Shown here one piece after another: positions 17,401 through 25,518 of a DNA stretch of 64,000 nt. A program made the position numbers and the translations under genes. Origin of the DNA: Streptomyces sp. NBC_00193. Lineage in GTDB: Bacteria; Actinomycetota; Actinomycetes; Streptomycetales; Streptomycetaceae. The stretch spans positions 3,782,001 through 3,846,000 of the forward strand of contig NZ_JAPEMM010000001.1 of the NCBI RefSeq assembly GCF_026342735.1, read 5' to 3'. The notes beneath the pieces are model-generated. The model saw nothing but the letters and a program-made list of their open reading frames with translations. It was not told the DNA's origin and made no database searches. The first letter of the stretch is position 1. Every line of letters starts with the position of its first letter.

Positions 17401-18388
17401 CGCCGCCGTCGGAGTGCGACCCCGCCGGACTGCCTGGCGCAGCGCCGGTCCAGGCTCCGCCGGAGGCGCCGCCGTCGGGGTAGGACCCGGCCGCGGGGCC
17501 CGACGTAGCGCCGGTCCAGGCTCCGCCGGGATGCGACCCGGCCCCGGTGCCGTGCGTGGCGCCGCTCCAGGCTTCGCCGGGGCCGCCGGGGTGGGACCCC
17601 GCCGCGGTGCCCGGCGTAGCGCCGCCCTCGGCGTGTGCCCCCGCCTCCGGGGTCGGCGCGTCGGGAGCGGGGTGGCCCGGGAGGGAGACCGAGAGGTGGC
17701 CCTCCAGGTCCGGGGTGAGGGGGAGCGGGGTGGGGGCCGGGCCCATGGCCAGGCGGAGCGTGGATTCGCCGACGCGCAGCAGCGCCCCCGGCGCGAGCGC
17801 CACCCGCTCCGCGCCGACCACCGCGCCGTCGAGCGTGGTGCCGTTCGTCGACCCGAGGTCGGCCACCGCCACCCGCCCGTCGGGGAGCACCGTCACGGTG
17901 CAGTGCAGGCGGGACACGTCCGGATCGTCCAGCGGGACGTCCGCGTCGGCCGAGCGTCCGATCCGGATCGCCCCGGGGTGCAGCAGGTGCACCCCGCCGG
18001 CGTCCGGCCCGGCCACGACGTGCAGCTGCGGCCCGTCGCCGAGGGCGTTCGCGGCCGCGGTCCCGTCCGTCCGGACGTCGGGGCCGGGCACGTTCAGCGA
18101 CAGCACCGCCCCGTCCACGAGCGGCGGCTCGCCGAGCGCGCAGCGCGCGGGGTCCAGGCGCTCCGTACCGGCGTACAGCACGACCGTGCCACCGGTGTCG
18201 GGTCCGCCGACGGTCGCCGCGAGCCCGGAGGCCACCGCGGACAGGGCGGTCCCGGCGGGCGCGGTGACGAGCACGTCACAGCTCGCCGGTGCACCTCCTC
18301 CGCCGGTACCCCCGCCGGAGGCGGTCGCGGTGGCGGTCTGGTGGCCGCTGCGCGACCCCGACCCAAGGACGGTCAGCCGGATCTGCAT
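14408..18388 (-). CDS. FHA domain / FtsK-SpoIIIE-like ATPase fusion with a long repetitive linker
   Basis: 1326 residues. An FHA phosphothreonine-binding domain sits at about 120-200 (IRIGRSADADVPL, SRLHC, DLGSTNGTTLDG). Residues ~250-630 are a low-complexity Gly/His/Pro/Ala linker built of degenerate repeats such as PGRHAGA and DPYAGA. The C-terminal half has an FtsK/SpoIIIE-like domain with P-loop GPAGSGRTEL (about 1020) and Walker B LVVLVDDFDALV (about 1163). The P-loop lysine is replaced by arginine. The start ATG at 18388 opens MQIRLTVLG, as in FHA-FtsK proteins of this genus. It is divergent from pkaA, so a kinase/phosphothreonine-reader pairing is plausible. A role in type VII secretion or cell division is only inference. 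Confidence 0.85.
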   Translation of the reverse strand: MQIRLTVLGSGSRSGHQTATATASGGGTGGGGAPASCDVLVTAPAGTALSAVASGLAATVGGPDTGGTVVLYAGTERLDPARCALGEPPLVDGAVLSLNVPGPDVRTDGTAAANALGDGPQLHVVAGPDAGGVHLLHPGAIRIGRSADADVPLDDPDVSRLHCTVTVLPDGRVAVADLGSTNGTTLDGAVVGAERVALAPGALLRVGESTLRLAMGPAPTPLPLTPDLEGHLSVSLPGHPAPDAPTPEAGAHAEGGATPGTAAGSHPGGPGEAWSGATHGTGAGSHPGGAWTGATSGPAAGSYPDGGASGGAWTGAAPGSPAGSHSDGGARSRGAYPGDGQSLGAQGQIPHPAPPRNGGSAPDPGRPGYGTPGAPAGHRDGGAGAVPAARGTEHHTGGGWNASGSASPDPWPYGEAGQGGDADPQRAGRIARPGSGSRSGSGTGAPGTGHHPVPDRSGAAGQYGGPAHPGAAPGATGPYGGAEHPGATPGRHAGAPHPDHSPGRHPGAAPGQQAGAAHPDSTPGRHAAAPHPAGAAGPYAGAAHGGGAADPYAGAQHEGGAAGPYAGAAHGGSSAADPYAGAHGSSAADPYRHAGPGPGQRTGVEHHGAGGWEEPEAVREAEPRRAGRRGIGAWARKWVRGADAAEVEAVAEPAAAVTARPGSDDPAALLLTALGPAPRLWAGPAGLDVTLGAGSEVALRETGALGIAGPRARLTGVARSVIARLAALHAPGQRLEIVLVSTDRARPLAERRRDWGWLGWLPHVRPAHGQDCRLLLAYDRDQAAARAGELTRRLDDGPLGTHWATAGADAVREASYAYRGPYTLLVLDGDPGPGALRDITGRLTSHGPAAGIHVLVLAEAPAATPASPVAETYEAACAAAPAFRDCRAAALLSGDVATTVRTFAVSGGAPTGSGGTATADAVSAAWAERFARALAPLKADSPVTEGGYRPAAANLPQTSRLLDELGLARATPASLMARWAASTDQGQRVGGLAEIVLGTGRRGPVGAELVTDGPHVLIEGPAGSGRTELLRSVAASLSAAARPDRLGLVLLDGAGGERGDGLLPCTELPHVSAHLVASDPLRMREFAQALGAELKRRSELLDGVPFSEWHAVREVSDRMVSPRQPTPGELRGDLEPQRSGTLRLRSSATRTDPAAGPSPLPRLVVLVDDFDALVAPGLGSTGRPAAGSVVRALEAVAREGARLGVHLVATSARPDRTADTELARLTTLRVELDAPDQPGPGRGVLRYADGRTVAFQGGRVTGRIPRTATLRPTVVPVEWERMGDPPARRPVRELGNGPTDLALLASALDRASHLVSAVPVLFPPAP

Positions 18389-18883
18389 CGCCGTCAGCGG
18401 TCCCTTCTGCGCGGTGCGCGGTGTGTGCGCCCGGCAGGGACCTGCTGGACGATCACCCGTGCCCGTTCGCACGTGGTGCCCGCCCGTCCGCCCCCACCCG
18501 GCACGGACGCGTCGTCCGGTCAGGTCTGCCCGGAAGGCGGGGCTCCCGTCCCGGCCGTTCCGTACGGGTGCATCCTCGCACCTGTCGTCCTCAACACGCC
18601 CGCCACCCACCGGGAAGTGATCTTGATCGGTCGCGGACCGGCGCCGGACCTGCAAGCGGGCCGATCGGATATCGACAGGATGGCGGGGAAAATCGCCCCC
18701 GGCATACGCCGCAAACATCACCCTTCGTGCATATGTGCGGCAACCAACCTCCCTCACCCAGCGTCTTCCTTCGGGACAAGCCCTAGAGTGGGCCGGAAAA
18801 CCATTTCGCAGATCAGGCCTGGATCACGTGTGGATCATGCGTGGATCACTCGCCGGAATCGACGACAGCAGGGAGCGCGCGAC
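18389..18883. other. Divergent intergenic region between the FHA/FtsK gene and pkaA
   Basis: A 495-bp non-coding stretch serving both directions. Notable elements are a TAGAGT -10-like box at 18784-18789 oriented toward pkaA and, in the presumed leader, three TGGATCA repeats spaced 11 bp apart (18820-18848). The stretch 18600-18780 is less G+C-rich than its surroundings, as expected for promoters. I see no gene in it. Confidence 0.6.
18820..18848 (+). promoter_or_regulatory. Three helically phased TGGATCA repeats in the pkaA leader
   Basis: TGGATCA occurs at 18820-18826, 18831-18837 and 18842-18848, each 11 bp from the next, 36 to 64 bp before the pkaA start. The spacing places all copies on one face of the helix. 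Whether this is a protein-binding array or an mRNA element is not known. Confidence 0.45.
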
Positions 18884-20677
18884 GTGCGGCCAGTCGGCAG
18901 CAAGTACCTGCTCGAGGAGCCGCTCGGGCGCGGCGCCACGGGCACCGTCTGGCGCGCCCGCCAGCGTGAGGCGGCCGGTGCGGAGGCGGCCGTGGCCGGC
19001 CACCCCGGCGAGACCGTGGCCATCAAGGTCCTCAAGGAGGAGCTGGCCCAGGACCCCGACATCGTCATGCGCTTCCTGCGCGAACGCTCGGTCCTGCTGC
19101 GCCTGACCCACCCCAACATCGTCCGCACCCGCGACCTCGTCGTCGAGGGCGATCTCCTCGCCCTCGTCATGGACCTCATCGACGGCCCGGACCTGCACAA
19201 GTACCTGCGCGAGAACGGCCCCTTCAGCCCGGTCGCCGCGAGCCTGCTCACCGCCCAGATCGCGGACGCGCTCGCCGCCAGCCACGCCGACGGCGTGGTC
19301 CACCGCGACCTGAAGCCCGCCAACGTCCTCGTCGACGAGCGCGACGGCCAGATGAAGCCGATGCTCACCGACTTCGGCATCGCGCGCCTGGCGGACTCCC
19401 CGGGCCTGACGCGCACGCACGAGTTCGTCGGCACCCCGGCCTACGTCGCCCCCGAGTCCGCCGAGGGCCGCCCGCAGACCTCCGCCGTCGACATCTACGG
19501 CGCCGGCATCCTGCTCTACGAGCTCCTCACCGGCCGGCCCCCCTTCGCCGGCGGTACCGCGCTGGAGGTCCTGCACCGCCACCTCAGCGAGGAGCCGCAG
19601 CGCCCGCCGAACGTGCCCGAGCCGCTGTGGACGGTCATCGAGCGCTGCATGCGCAAGGAGCCCTACGAGCGCCCGAGCGCGGAGACCCTGGCGCGCGGCC
19701 TGCGCGTGGTCGCCTCCGGCATCGGCGTGCACTCCACGGCCGCCGAGGTCGAGGCCGCCCTCGGCGTCGGCGCGCTCCTCGCACCCGACCCCTCGCCCGC
19801 GCCGGTGCCCGAGACCCCGGGCGCCGCGGACGCGACGCAGATGCTGCCCGGCCGGCCCGGAGCCTCCCCGATGGGGGCCTACGACCCCAACGCCATGACC
19901 AGCGTGATGCCGCCGGTCGGCGCGGCCGACGCCACCTCCGTGCTCCCGAGCACCGGTGCGCCCGGCGCCGACCCGACCTCGGTGATGCCGCCCGTGCAGC
20001 GGCCGGACCAGCCGCACCCGTGGCAGTCGCAGATGCAGGCGGCCCGCGACCGCAACGAGCAGACGCAGATGCACTACCTGGACCCGAGCGAGGACCCCCT
20101 GCGCCGCCGGCCGCAGCGCCCGGGCCCGCCGCCGCAGCAGCAGTACCAGCAGCCGCAGCGACCCCCGCAGCCGCAACAGCGACCGCAGCAGCCTCCTCAG
20201 CAGCAGCCGTACCGGCAGGCCCCGCCGCCGCAGCAGTACCAGCAGCCTCAGCAGTACCAGCAGCAGCAGTACGCGCCGCCGCCCCCGCCGCAGCACTATC
20301 AGCCGCAGCAGCACCCCCAGCAGTACCAGCAGCCGCAGGGGCAGCCGCAGTACCGCCAGCCCCAGCCGCCGCCCCAGCAGCAGCCCCCTCAGGGGCCGCC
20401 GCCGGGCCGCCAGCCGGAGCGGCGGGAGCCCCGCGCGCCCCGCGAGCCGCGCCGCAGCGCGAACCCGATCAAGATCCCGGGACTGGGCTGCCTCAAGGGC
20501 TGCCTCGTCATGATCGTGCTGTTCTTCGTCGCGGGCTGGCTGATCTGGGAGTTCAGCGGACTCCAGGAGTGGGTCGGCACCGGCCGCGGCTGGTGGGACC
20601 AGGTGTGGACCTGGGGCTCGGACGCCGTGGACTGGATCACCACGATCGGCGACGCCGCGGGCGGTACGGGCTCCTGA
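18884..20677 (+). CDS. pkaA: Serine/threonine protein kinase PkaA-like, membrane-anchored
   Basis: 597 residues. The kinase domain at about 8-270 has the glycine loop GRGATGTVW, VAIKVL lysine, HRDLKPANVLV (about 140), TDFGIARL and the APES-type activation segment end. It is followed by a Pro/Gln-rich linker (about 409-505) made of QQYQQPQ-type repeats, then a basic patch and one membrane helix CLVMIVLFFVAGWLIWEF near the C-terminus. GTG 18884 was chosen for GGGAG at 18871-18875. The tandem arrangement with a second kinase beside prfB matches pkaA-pkaB of S. coelicolor from memory. It phosphorylates proteins on Ser/Thr; targets are unknown, though the divergent FHA protein is an obvious candidate partner. 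Confidence 0.9.
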   Translation: MRPVGSKYLLEEPLGRGATGTVWRARQREAAGAEAAVAGHPGETVAIKVLKEELAQDPDIVMRFLRERSVLLRLTHPNIVRTRDLVVEGDLLALVMDLIDGPDLHKYLRENGPFSPVAASLLTAQIADALAASHADGVVHRDLKPANVLVDERDGQMKPMLTDFGIARLADSPGLTRTHEFVGTPAYVAPESAEGRPQTSAVDIYGAGILLYELLTGRPPFAGGTALEVLHRHLSEEPQRPPNVPEPLWTVIERCMRKEPYERPSAETLARGLRVVASGIGVHSTAAEVEAALGVGALLAPDPSPAPVPETPGAADATQMLPGRPGASPMGAYDPNAMTSVMPPVGAADATSVLPSTGAPGADPTSVMPPVQRPDQPHPWQSQMQAARDRNEQTQMHYLDPSEDPLRRRPQRPGPPPQQQYQQPQRPPQPQQRPQQPPQQQPYRQAPPPQQYQQPQQYQQQQYAPPPPPQHYQPQQHPQQYQQPQGQPQYRQPQPPPQQQPPQGPPPGRQPERREPRAPREPRRSANPIKIPGLGCLKGCLVMIVLFFVAGWLIWEFSGLQEWVGTGRGWWDQVWTWGSDAVDWITTIGDAAGGTGS

Positions 20678-20874
20678 GCCTTCACTCCCTCGGCAGGGAA
20701 CGCCGTACCGGCGCAATCCACTCGAACCGGGCCTTGTACCGGTGACTTCGTGGATTTGTCGACTTCCAGGACGTGATTTCGCCCGCAGAAGTGAAGGTCG
20801 CCGCGATCCGTGGACTCCAACACCCACCTGGCCGCGTAGCTTTGGTGCGTACGCCAGCCGCTGAGGGAGCAGTT

Positions 20875-22119
20875 GTGGCACGGAAGATCGGCAGCCGGTA
20901 CACCGCGCACCAGATCCTTGGACGCGGCAGCGCGGGCACGGTGTGGCTGGGCGAGGGGCCTGACGGCCCCGTCGCCGTCAAACTGCTGCGCGAGGACCTC
21001 GCGTCCGACCAGGAGCTCGTCGGACGGTTCGTCCAGGAGCGCAGCGCGCTCCTGGGCCTGGAGCACCCGCACGTCGTCTGCGTCCGCGACCTCGTCGTGG
21101 ACGGCAACGACCTCGCCCTCGTCATGGACCTCGTCCGCGGTACGGACCTGCGCACGCGCCTCGACCGCGAGCGGCGGCTCGCCCCCGAGGCGGCCGTCGC
21201 CATCGTCGCGGACGTCGCCGACGCGCTGGCCGCGGCGCACGCGGCCGGGGTCGTGCACCGGGACGTGAAGCCGGAGAACGTCCTGCTCGACATGCAGGGC
21301 CCGCTCGGACCGGGCGGCGCGCACCCGGCGCTGCTCACCGACTTCGGCGTGGCCAAGCTCATCGACTCGCCGCGCCGCTCCACCGGCGGCCGGGCCTCGG
21401 CCCCCACCACCCGGATCATCGGCACGCCCGACTACCTGGCGCCGGAGATCGTGGAGGGGCTGCCGCCGCGCGCGGCCGTGGACATCTACGCCCTGGCCAC
21501 CGTGCTGTACGAACTGCTCGCCGGTTTCACGCCGTTCGGCGGCGGGCATCCCGGGGCGGTGCTGCGGCGCCACGTGACGGAAACCGTCGTCCCGCTGCCC
21601 GGCATCCCCGACGAGCTGTGGCAGCTGATGGTCCAGTGCCTGGCGAAGGCGCCCGCCTCGCGGCTGCGGGCCTCGGAGCTCTCCCTGCGGCTGCGGGACC
21701 TGCTGCCGCTGCTGGCGGGGATGCCGCCGCTGGACGTGGACGAGCCGGACGAACCGGAGCAGGCGGAGTTCGCGGAACCGGAGGCGGTCGCCGATCCGGT
21801 GCGGCGGCGGGGCGTGGTCCCGCTGGTCCCCGGCTCCTCCACGGATTCCAACCGGGACACCCACACCTCGATGCGGGTGCCGGGGCCGGACGAGCTGGCG
21901 GGCGGGGCGCTGGGCACGGCCCGGGTTCCGCGCCCTGCGGGCGGGCACCGGCCGGGCTCGGCCCGGCACCGGGCGGAGACCGTCCGCAAGCGGCGGCTCG
22001 CGCTGTCCGCTGCCGCGGTGGCGCTGGCCGCGGCGGTCGGAGTCGGCAGCTGGCTGGCCGTCTCCTCCGACTCTGCGCCGCCCCAGGACAACAAGCAGTC
22101 GGGCTCGACGGCCCCGTAG
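20875..22119 (+). CDS. pkaB: Serine/threonine protein kinase PkaB-like, membrane-anchored
   Basis: 414 residues. Kinase motifs are complete: GRGSAGTVWLG, VAVKLL, VHRDVKPENVLL, LTDFGVAKL and GTPDYLAPE. A ~100-residue linker leads to a basic stretch and a single membrane helix, RLALSAAAVALAAAVGVGSW, with a short external tail, so the kinase domain is cytoplasmic at the N-terminus. GTG 20875 is preceded by GAGGGAG at 20863-20869. It lies 197 bp after pkaA, so it probably has its own promoter. The length agrees with my memory of PkaB (about 417 residues). There are no PASTA domains, so it is not a PknB cell-wall sensor. Confidence 0.9.
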   Translation: MARKIGSRYTAHQILGRGSAGTVWLGEGPDGPVAVKLLREDLASDQELVGRFVQERSALLGLEHPHVVCVRDLVVDGNDLALVMDLVRGTDLRTRLDRERRLAPEAAVAIVADVADALAAAHAAGVVHRDVKPENVLLDMQGPLGPGGAHPALLTDFGVAKLIDSPRRSTGGRASAPTTRIIGTPDYLAPEIVEGLPPRAAVDIYALATVLYELLAGFTPFGGGHPGAVLRRHVTETVVPLPGIPDELWQLMVQCLAKAPASRLRASELSLRLRDLLPLLAGMPPLDVDEPDEPEQAEFAEPEAVADPVRRRGVVPLVPGSSTDSNRDTHTSMRVPGPDELAGGALGTARVPRPAGGHRPGSARHRAETVRKRRLALSAAAVALAAAVGVGSWLAVSSDSAPPQDNKQSGSTAP

Positions 22120-22134
22120 CGACCCAGGCCGCTG

Positions 22135-22480
22135 CGCGGGGCGAAGTCCCCTACCCACCCTTCCACCGTTCCCCGGGGCTCCGCCCCGGACCCGTTGCCG
22201 CGTGCGGCGCCGTTGCCGGGGGCCGGCCCCCGGACCCCCGCGCCTCAAACGCCGGCGAGGCTGAGGGTGCCGGAGGGCTGAGAGCTGACGCCGGCCAAAT
22301 CCAGCCTCGCCGGCGTTTGAGGCGCGGGGTCCGGGGCGGAGCCCCAGGGGGTCCGGGCGCAGCCCGGGGAACGGTGGAAGGGCGGGTAGGGGACAGCCCC
22401 GCAGGGCTCCCCGGCCACGGCCCCGCGCAGGGCTCCCCGGCCACACGGCCCCGCGCAGGGCTGCCCGGCCACGGCCCCGT
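22135..22480. repeat. Dispersed repeat copy C: large inverted repeat plus a three-unit tandem repeat
   Basis: This is the most elaborate copy. The arms 22236-22263 and 22302-22329 are a perfect 28-bp inverted repeat around a 38-nt spacer, and the outer conserved segments (CCTACCCACCC... at 22150 and its complement at ~22384) are also inverted. It is followed by three units of about 26-28 bp at 22401-22426, 22427-22454 and 22455-22480, each starting GCAGGGCT. It occupies the whole convergent gap between pkaB and the oxygenase gene and probably terminates both. Confidence 0.8.
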
Positions 22481-22492
22481 GGGGCTTCGGGG

Positions 22493-23563
22493 CTACGCCC
22501 CGGTGAGTTCCGGGTGCCAGCGGCGGGCCACCGCCGGGTGGGCTCGGACCCAGCCCTTCAGCTCGTTGCGGCCGTACTCCGCGTGCAGCGGGTTCGACGC
22601 GTCGTGCGCTATCCCCGGCGCCGCGTCCAGGTAGTCGCCCGGGACCGTCTCGATGACGGCGTCCAGGCGCGGGTTGTAGAAGAACGGCACCGAGAACCTC
22701 TCCACGCTCCCCGCCGGGCTCACCACGCGGTGGTCCGTCGCCGTCAGGTACCCCTCCGTCGCGATCTCCAGCAGCTCGCCCAGGTTGACCACGAAGGCCC
22801 CCGGCATCGGGGGGACGTCCAGGAAGGCCCCGTCCCGGACCACCTGGAGCCCGCCCACCGAGTCCTGGAGGAGCAGGGTGAGGAAGCCGTAGTCCTTGTG
22901 GGCCCCGACCCCCTGGTCGGTGCCCGTCGGGGCGGATCCGGGGTAGCGGATCAGCTTCGTGTGCAGGTGGGGCCGGTCCGCGAAGGCATCGTCGAAGAAG
23001 TCCGCCGGGGCGCCGATCGAGGCGAGCAGCTCCCGGAGCAGGCGGTGGGCCACCGCGGCCAGCCGGGACTGCCACTCCAGGACCACGTCGCGCAGTTCCG
23101 GAAGGGCCGCGGGCCACTGGTTCGGGCCCTCCAGCCACAGGTACGCCGGGTCGTCCGGTCCCACGTCCCGCGCCGCCCGCTCCGCGCCCACGTCGAGCTG
23201 GTCGCGCCAGTCGGAGGCGCCGCCGGTCAGCTCGTGCCCGATGCGGGTGTACCCCCGGAAGTGCGGGGAGTTGAGATTGCTCACGGCCAGCCGGTCCGCC
23301 TCCGGGAGGGCGAAGAACTCCCTGGTCAGGGCCAGGATCCGCTCGGTCTCGGCGGCAGTGACCCCGTGCCCCACGAGGTGCAGGAAACCGCTGTCCCGGG
23401 CGGCCGCGTGCAGTGCCTTGCGGAAGGAATCGCGCAGCGCCGGATCGTCGGCCTGGGAGAGGTCCAGGACCGGAAGGGAGGGGGCCCCGGGCGCAGCGGA
23501 GGAGGAAGGAGACGCGGAGGAAGTAGCGGAGGGAGAAGGAGAAGAAGGGTGCGCGGACGGCAT
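22493..23563 (-). CDS. 2-oxoglutarate/Fe(II)-dependent oxygenase (isopenicillin N synthase family)
   Basis: 356 residues. The N-terminal DIOX_N segment is visible (LPVLDLSQ, GFLHLVGHGV). The iron facial triad is intact: H and D in GAHKDYGFLTLL and the distal H in TATDHRV; the 2-oxoglutarate-binding RFS follows in VERFSVPFFYNP. ATG 23563 was chosen for GGAG 5 nt upstream; an ATG at 23587 would add 8 residues. The first ~35 residues are a Ser/Pro/Ala-rich tail. The family includes antibiotic-biosynthetic and ethylene-forming enzymes, so the substrate cannot be named. It is convergent with pkaB and divergent from prfB. Confidence 0.9.
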   Translation of the reverse strand: MPSAHPSSPSPSATSSASPSSSAAPGAPSLPVLDLSQADDPALRDSFRKALHAAARDSGFLHLVGHGVTAAETERILALTREFFALPEADRLAVSNLNSPHFRGYTRIGHELTGGASDWRDQLDVGAERAARDVGPDDPAYLWLEGPNQWPAALPELRDVVLEWQSRLAAVAHRLLRELLASIGAPADFFDDAFADRPHLHTKLIRYPGSAPTGTDQGVGAHKDYGFLTLLLQDSVGGLQVVRDGAFLDVPPMPGAFVVNLGELLEIATEGYLTATDHRVVSPAGSVERFSVPFFYNPRLDAVIETVPGDYLDAAPGIAHDASNPLHAEYGRNELKGWVRAHPAVARRWHPELTGA

Positions 23564-23876
23564 GACGGCTCCGTTTCGGGATGTCACGGGGTCCTGTCCC
23601 CAGGGGTGGCGGGGGCCGCGGCTGGGGAGGGCCGCCGGCAGGGTTGGCGCCGGGACCGCGAGGCCGCGTACAGGACCAAGTCGGATCGGGGTGGATCAGG
23701 CTTGGGGATGGTCCGGCGGCGGACAGCTCGTCGTCGTGACACGCATGTGGTCCACATGGCGGCGCTTGACGAGGAAGACGGTCATATCGTGAGCGTACGC
23801 CCGTACGACCCACCATTAGTACGGGTGATTCGGCCTGCCCGGAGAGCGCCCCCCGGGGACCGGCTACGCTGGACCC
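23564..23876. other. Divergent intergenic region between the oxygenase gene and prfB
   Basis: 313 bp without a gene. It contains a perfect palindrome CATGTGGTCCACATG at 23744-23758, then TTGACG at 23766-23771 followed by TATCGT at 23785-23790. The 13-bp gap is too short for a standard promoter, so these may be parts of different promoters. The palindrome is a possible operator. Confidence 0.5.
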
Positions 23877-24986
23877 GTGGCAGTCGTCGATGTTTCCGAA
23901 GAGCTGAAGTCCCTCTCCTCGACCATGGGGTCGATCGAGGCCGTCCTGGACCTCGACAAGCTGAGGGCAGAAATCGCCGTGCTCGAGGAGCAGGCCGCCG
24001 CGCCGTCCCTGTGGGACGACCCGGAGGCCGCCCAGAAGATCACGAGCAAGCTTTCGCACCTCCAGGCGGAGGTCCGCAAGACCGAGAGCCTGCGCGGGCG
24101 CATCGACGACCTGGCGGTGCTGTTCGACCTCGCCCAGGAGATGGACGACGCGGACACCCTCGCCGAGGCGGAGACCGAGCTGGTCTCCGTGCGCAAGGCG
24201 CTGGACGAGATGGAGGTCCGCACCCTGCTCTCCGGCGAGTACGCCGAGCGCGAGGCGCTGGTCAACATCCGTGCCGAGGCCGGCGGCGTGGACGCCTCCG
24301 ACTTCGCCGAGCGCCTGCAGCGCATGTACCTGCGCTGGGCCGAGCGGCACGGCTACCCGACCGAGATCTACGAGACCTCGTACGCGGAAGAGGCCGGCAT
24401 CAAGTCGACCACCTTCGTGGTCAAGGCCCCGTACGCCTACGGCACCCTCTCCGTCGAGCAGGGCACCCACCGCCTCGTCCGGATCTCGCCCTTCGACAAC
24501 CAGGGCCGCCGCCAGACCTCCTTCGCGGGCGTCGAGGTGCTGCCGGTCGTCGAGTCCAGCGACCACGTCGAGATCGACGAGGGCGAGCTGCGCGTGGACG
24601 TGTACCGCGCCTCGGGCCCCGGCGGCCAGGGCGTCAACACGACCGACTCCGCGGTGCGCATCACGCACCTGCCGACCGGCATCGTGGTCTCGTGCCAGAA
24701 CGAGCGGTCGCAGATCCAGAACAAGGCCAGCGCGATGAACGTCCTCCAGGCCAAGCTGCTCGAGCGGCGCCGCCAGGAGGAGAAGGACAAGATGGACGCC
24801 CTCAAGGACGGCGGAAGCTCCTGGGGCAACCAGATGCGCTCCTACGTCCTGCACCCGTACCAGATGGTCAAGGACCTCCGGACGGAGTTCGAGGTCGGCA
24901 ACCCGCAGGCGGTGCTCGACGGCGAGATCGACGGCTTCCTGGAGGCCGGGATCCGCTGGCGCAAGCAGCAGGAGCAGACCGCGTAG
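23877..24986 (+). CDS. prfB: Peptide chain release factor 2
   Basis: 369 residues. RF2 recognises UGA and UAA stop codons and triggers peptide release on the ribosome. The tripeptide anticodon SPF is present (RISPFDNQGRR) and the catalytic GGQ is in SGPGGQGVNTTDSAVR. The frame is uninterrupted, without the +1 programmed frameshift of many bacterial prfB genes, as expected for actinobacteria. GTG at 23877 opens MAVVDVSEEL. It is followed by a 15-bp terminator stem. Confidence 0.97.
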   Translation: MAVVDVSEELKSLSSTMGSIEAVLDLDKLRAEIAVLEEQAAAPSLWDDPEAAQKITSKLSHLQAEVRKTESLRGRIDDLAVLFDLAQEMDDADTLAEAETELVSVRKALDEMEVRTLLSGEYAEREALVNIRAEAGGVDASDFAERLQRMYLRWAERHGYPTEIYETSYAEEAGIKSTTFVVKAPYAYGTLSVEQGTHRLVRISPFDNQGRRQTSFAGVEVLPVVESSDHVEIDEGELRVDVYRASGPGGQGVNTTDSAVRITHLPTGIVVSCQNERSQIQNKASAMNVLQAKLLERRRQEEKDKMDALKDGGSSWGNQMRSYVLHPYQMVKDLRTEFEVGNPQAVLDGEIDGFLEAGIRWRKQQEQTA

Positions 24987-25000
24987 GCACGTGGAACAGT

Positions 25001-25040
25001 CGGAAGGGCCCGGACGCCGTGAGGTGTCCGGGCCCTTCCG
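25001..25040. terminator. Terminator hairpin after prfB
   Basis: CGGAAGGGCCCGGAC (25001-25015) pairs perfectly with 25026-25040 around a 10-nt loop, 15 nt past the prfB stop. The gene on the other side is convergent, so it can serve both directions. Confidence 0.85.
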
Positions 25041-25098
25041 TTCGTGCTCTTCTGCGTCTGATCGGGACGTGGCGGCTGAGGAACTGCGCCGTTTGCAA

Positions 25099-25293
25099 CT
25101 ACGCCGTCTGCTGAGCCACCAGTGCCAGCGCGGCCACCAGGATCACCAGCAGCGCGATGAGCGCCACCGGGTTGATGCCACCGGAGAAGGGGCCCTCCTG
25201 CTGGAGGCGCTCCCGGTTCGCCCGGCACACCCGGCAGCGGCCCTGACTGACGGGTCCGGCGCAGTTCGCGCACACGAGCCGGTCATATGTCAT
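25099..25293 (-). CDS. Small zinc-ribbon membrane protein
   Basis: 64 residues. Two CxxC pairs (CANC and CRVC) near the N-terminus form a likely zinc ribbon. A Gly/Pro linker leads to one membrane helix, VALIALLVILVAALALV, ending in a short AQQTA tail. A weak AGGAG sits upstream of the ATG on the minus strand. It lies between prfB and ftsE, convergent with prfB. I recall similar small proteins at this position in other Streptomyces, but no function is known. Confidence 0.75.
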   Translation of the reverse strand: MTYDRLVCANCAGPVSQGRCRVCRANRERLQQEGPFSGGINPVALIALLVILVAALALVAQQTA

Positions 25294-25518
25294 GCGCTCC
25301 TCCTCTCGTCCCCTCGGTTACAACGGTCGCGGGAACCGGTCCGTTCCCCCTCCCACTGTGCCAGCTTCGATGACATTCGGCGCGGCCCCTCCGGGCAATC
25401 GCGGTCGTGCACCTCTCGGACCAGGGGATATATCGGGCAACTCCGGACGCCGGGTCCACACCTCGCGCCTGTTCGCGTATGGTCACGCACACCTACTCCC
25501 GGCGACCGTGGTGCACCC

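Noticed and set aside
23766..23790. Promoter TTGACG/TATCGT for prfB
   Set aside because: The 13-bp gap is too short for a typical -35/-10 promoter, so it is mentioned only within the intergenic entry.
23877..23960. Programmed +1 frameshift in prfB
   Set aside because: The reading frame is continuous from the GTG with no in-frame UGA; actinobacterial prfB normally lacks the frameshift.
22245..24854. 869-residue minus-strand frame spanning the oxygenase and prfB
   Set aside because: It crosses two real genes in other frames and repeat copy C; composition is that of an antisense shadow.
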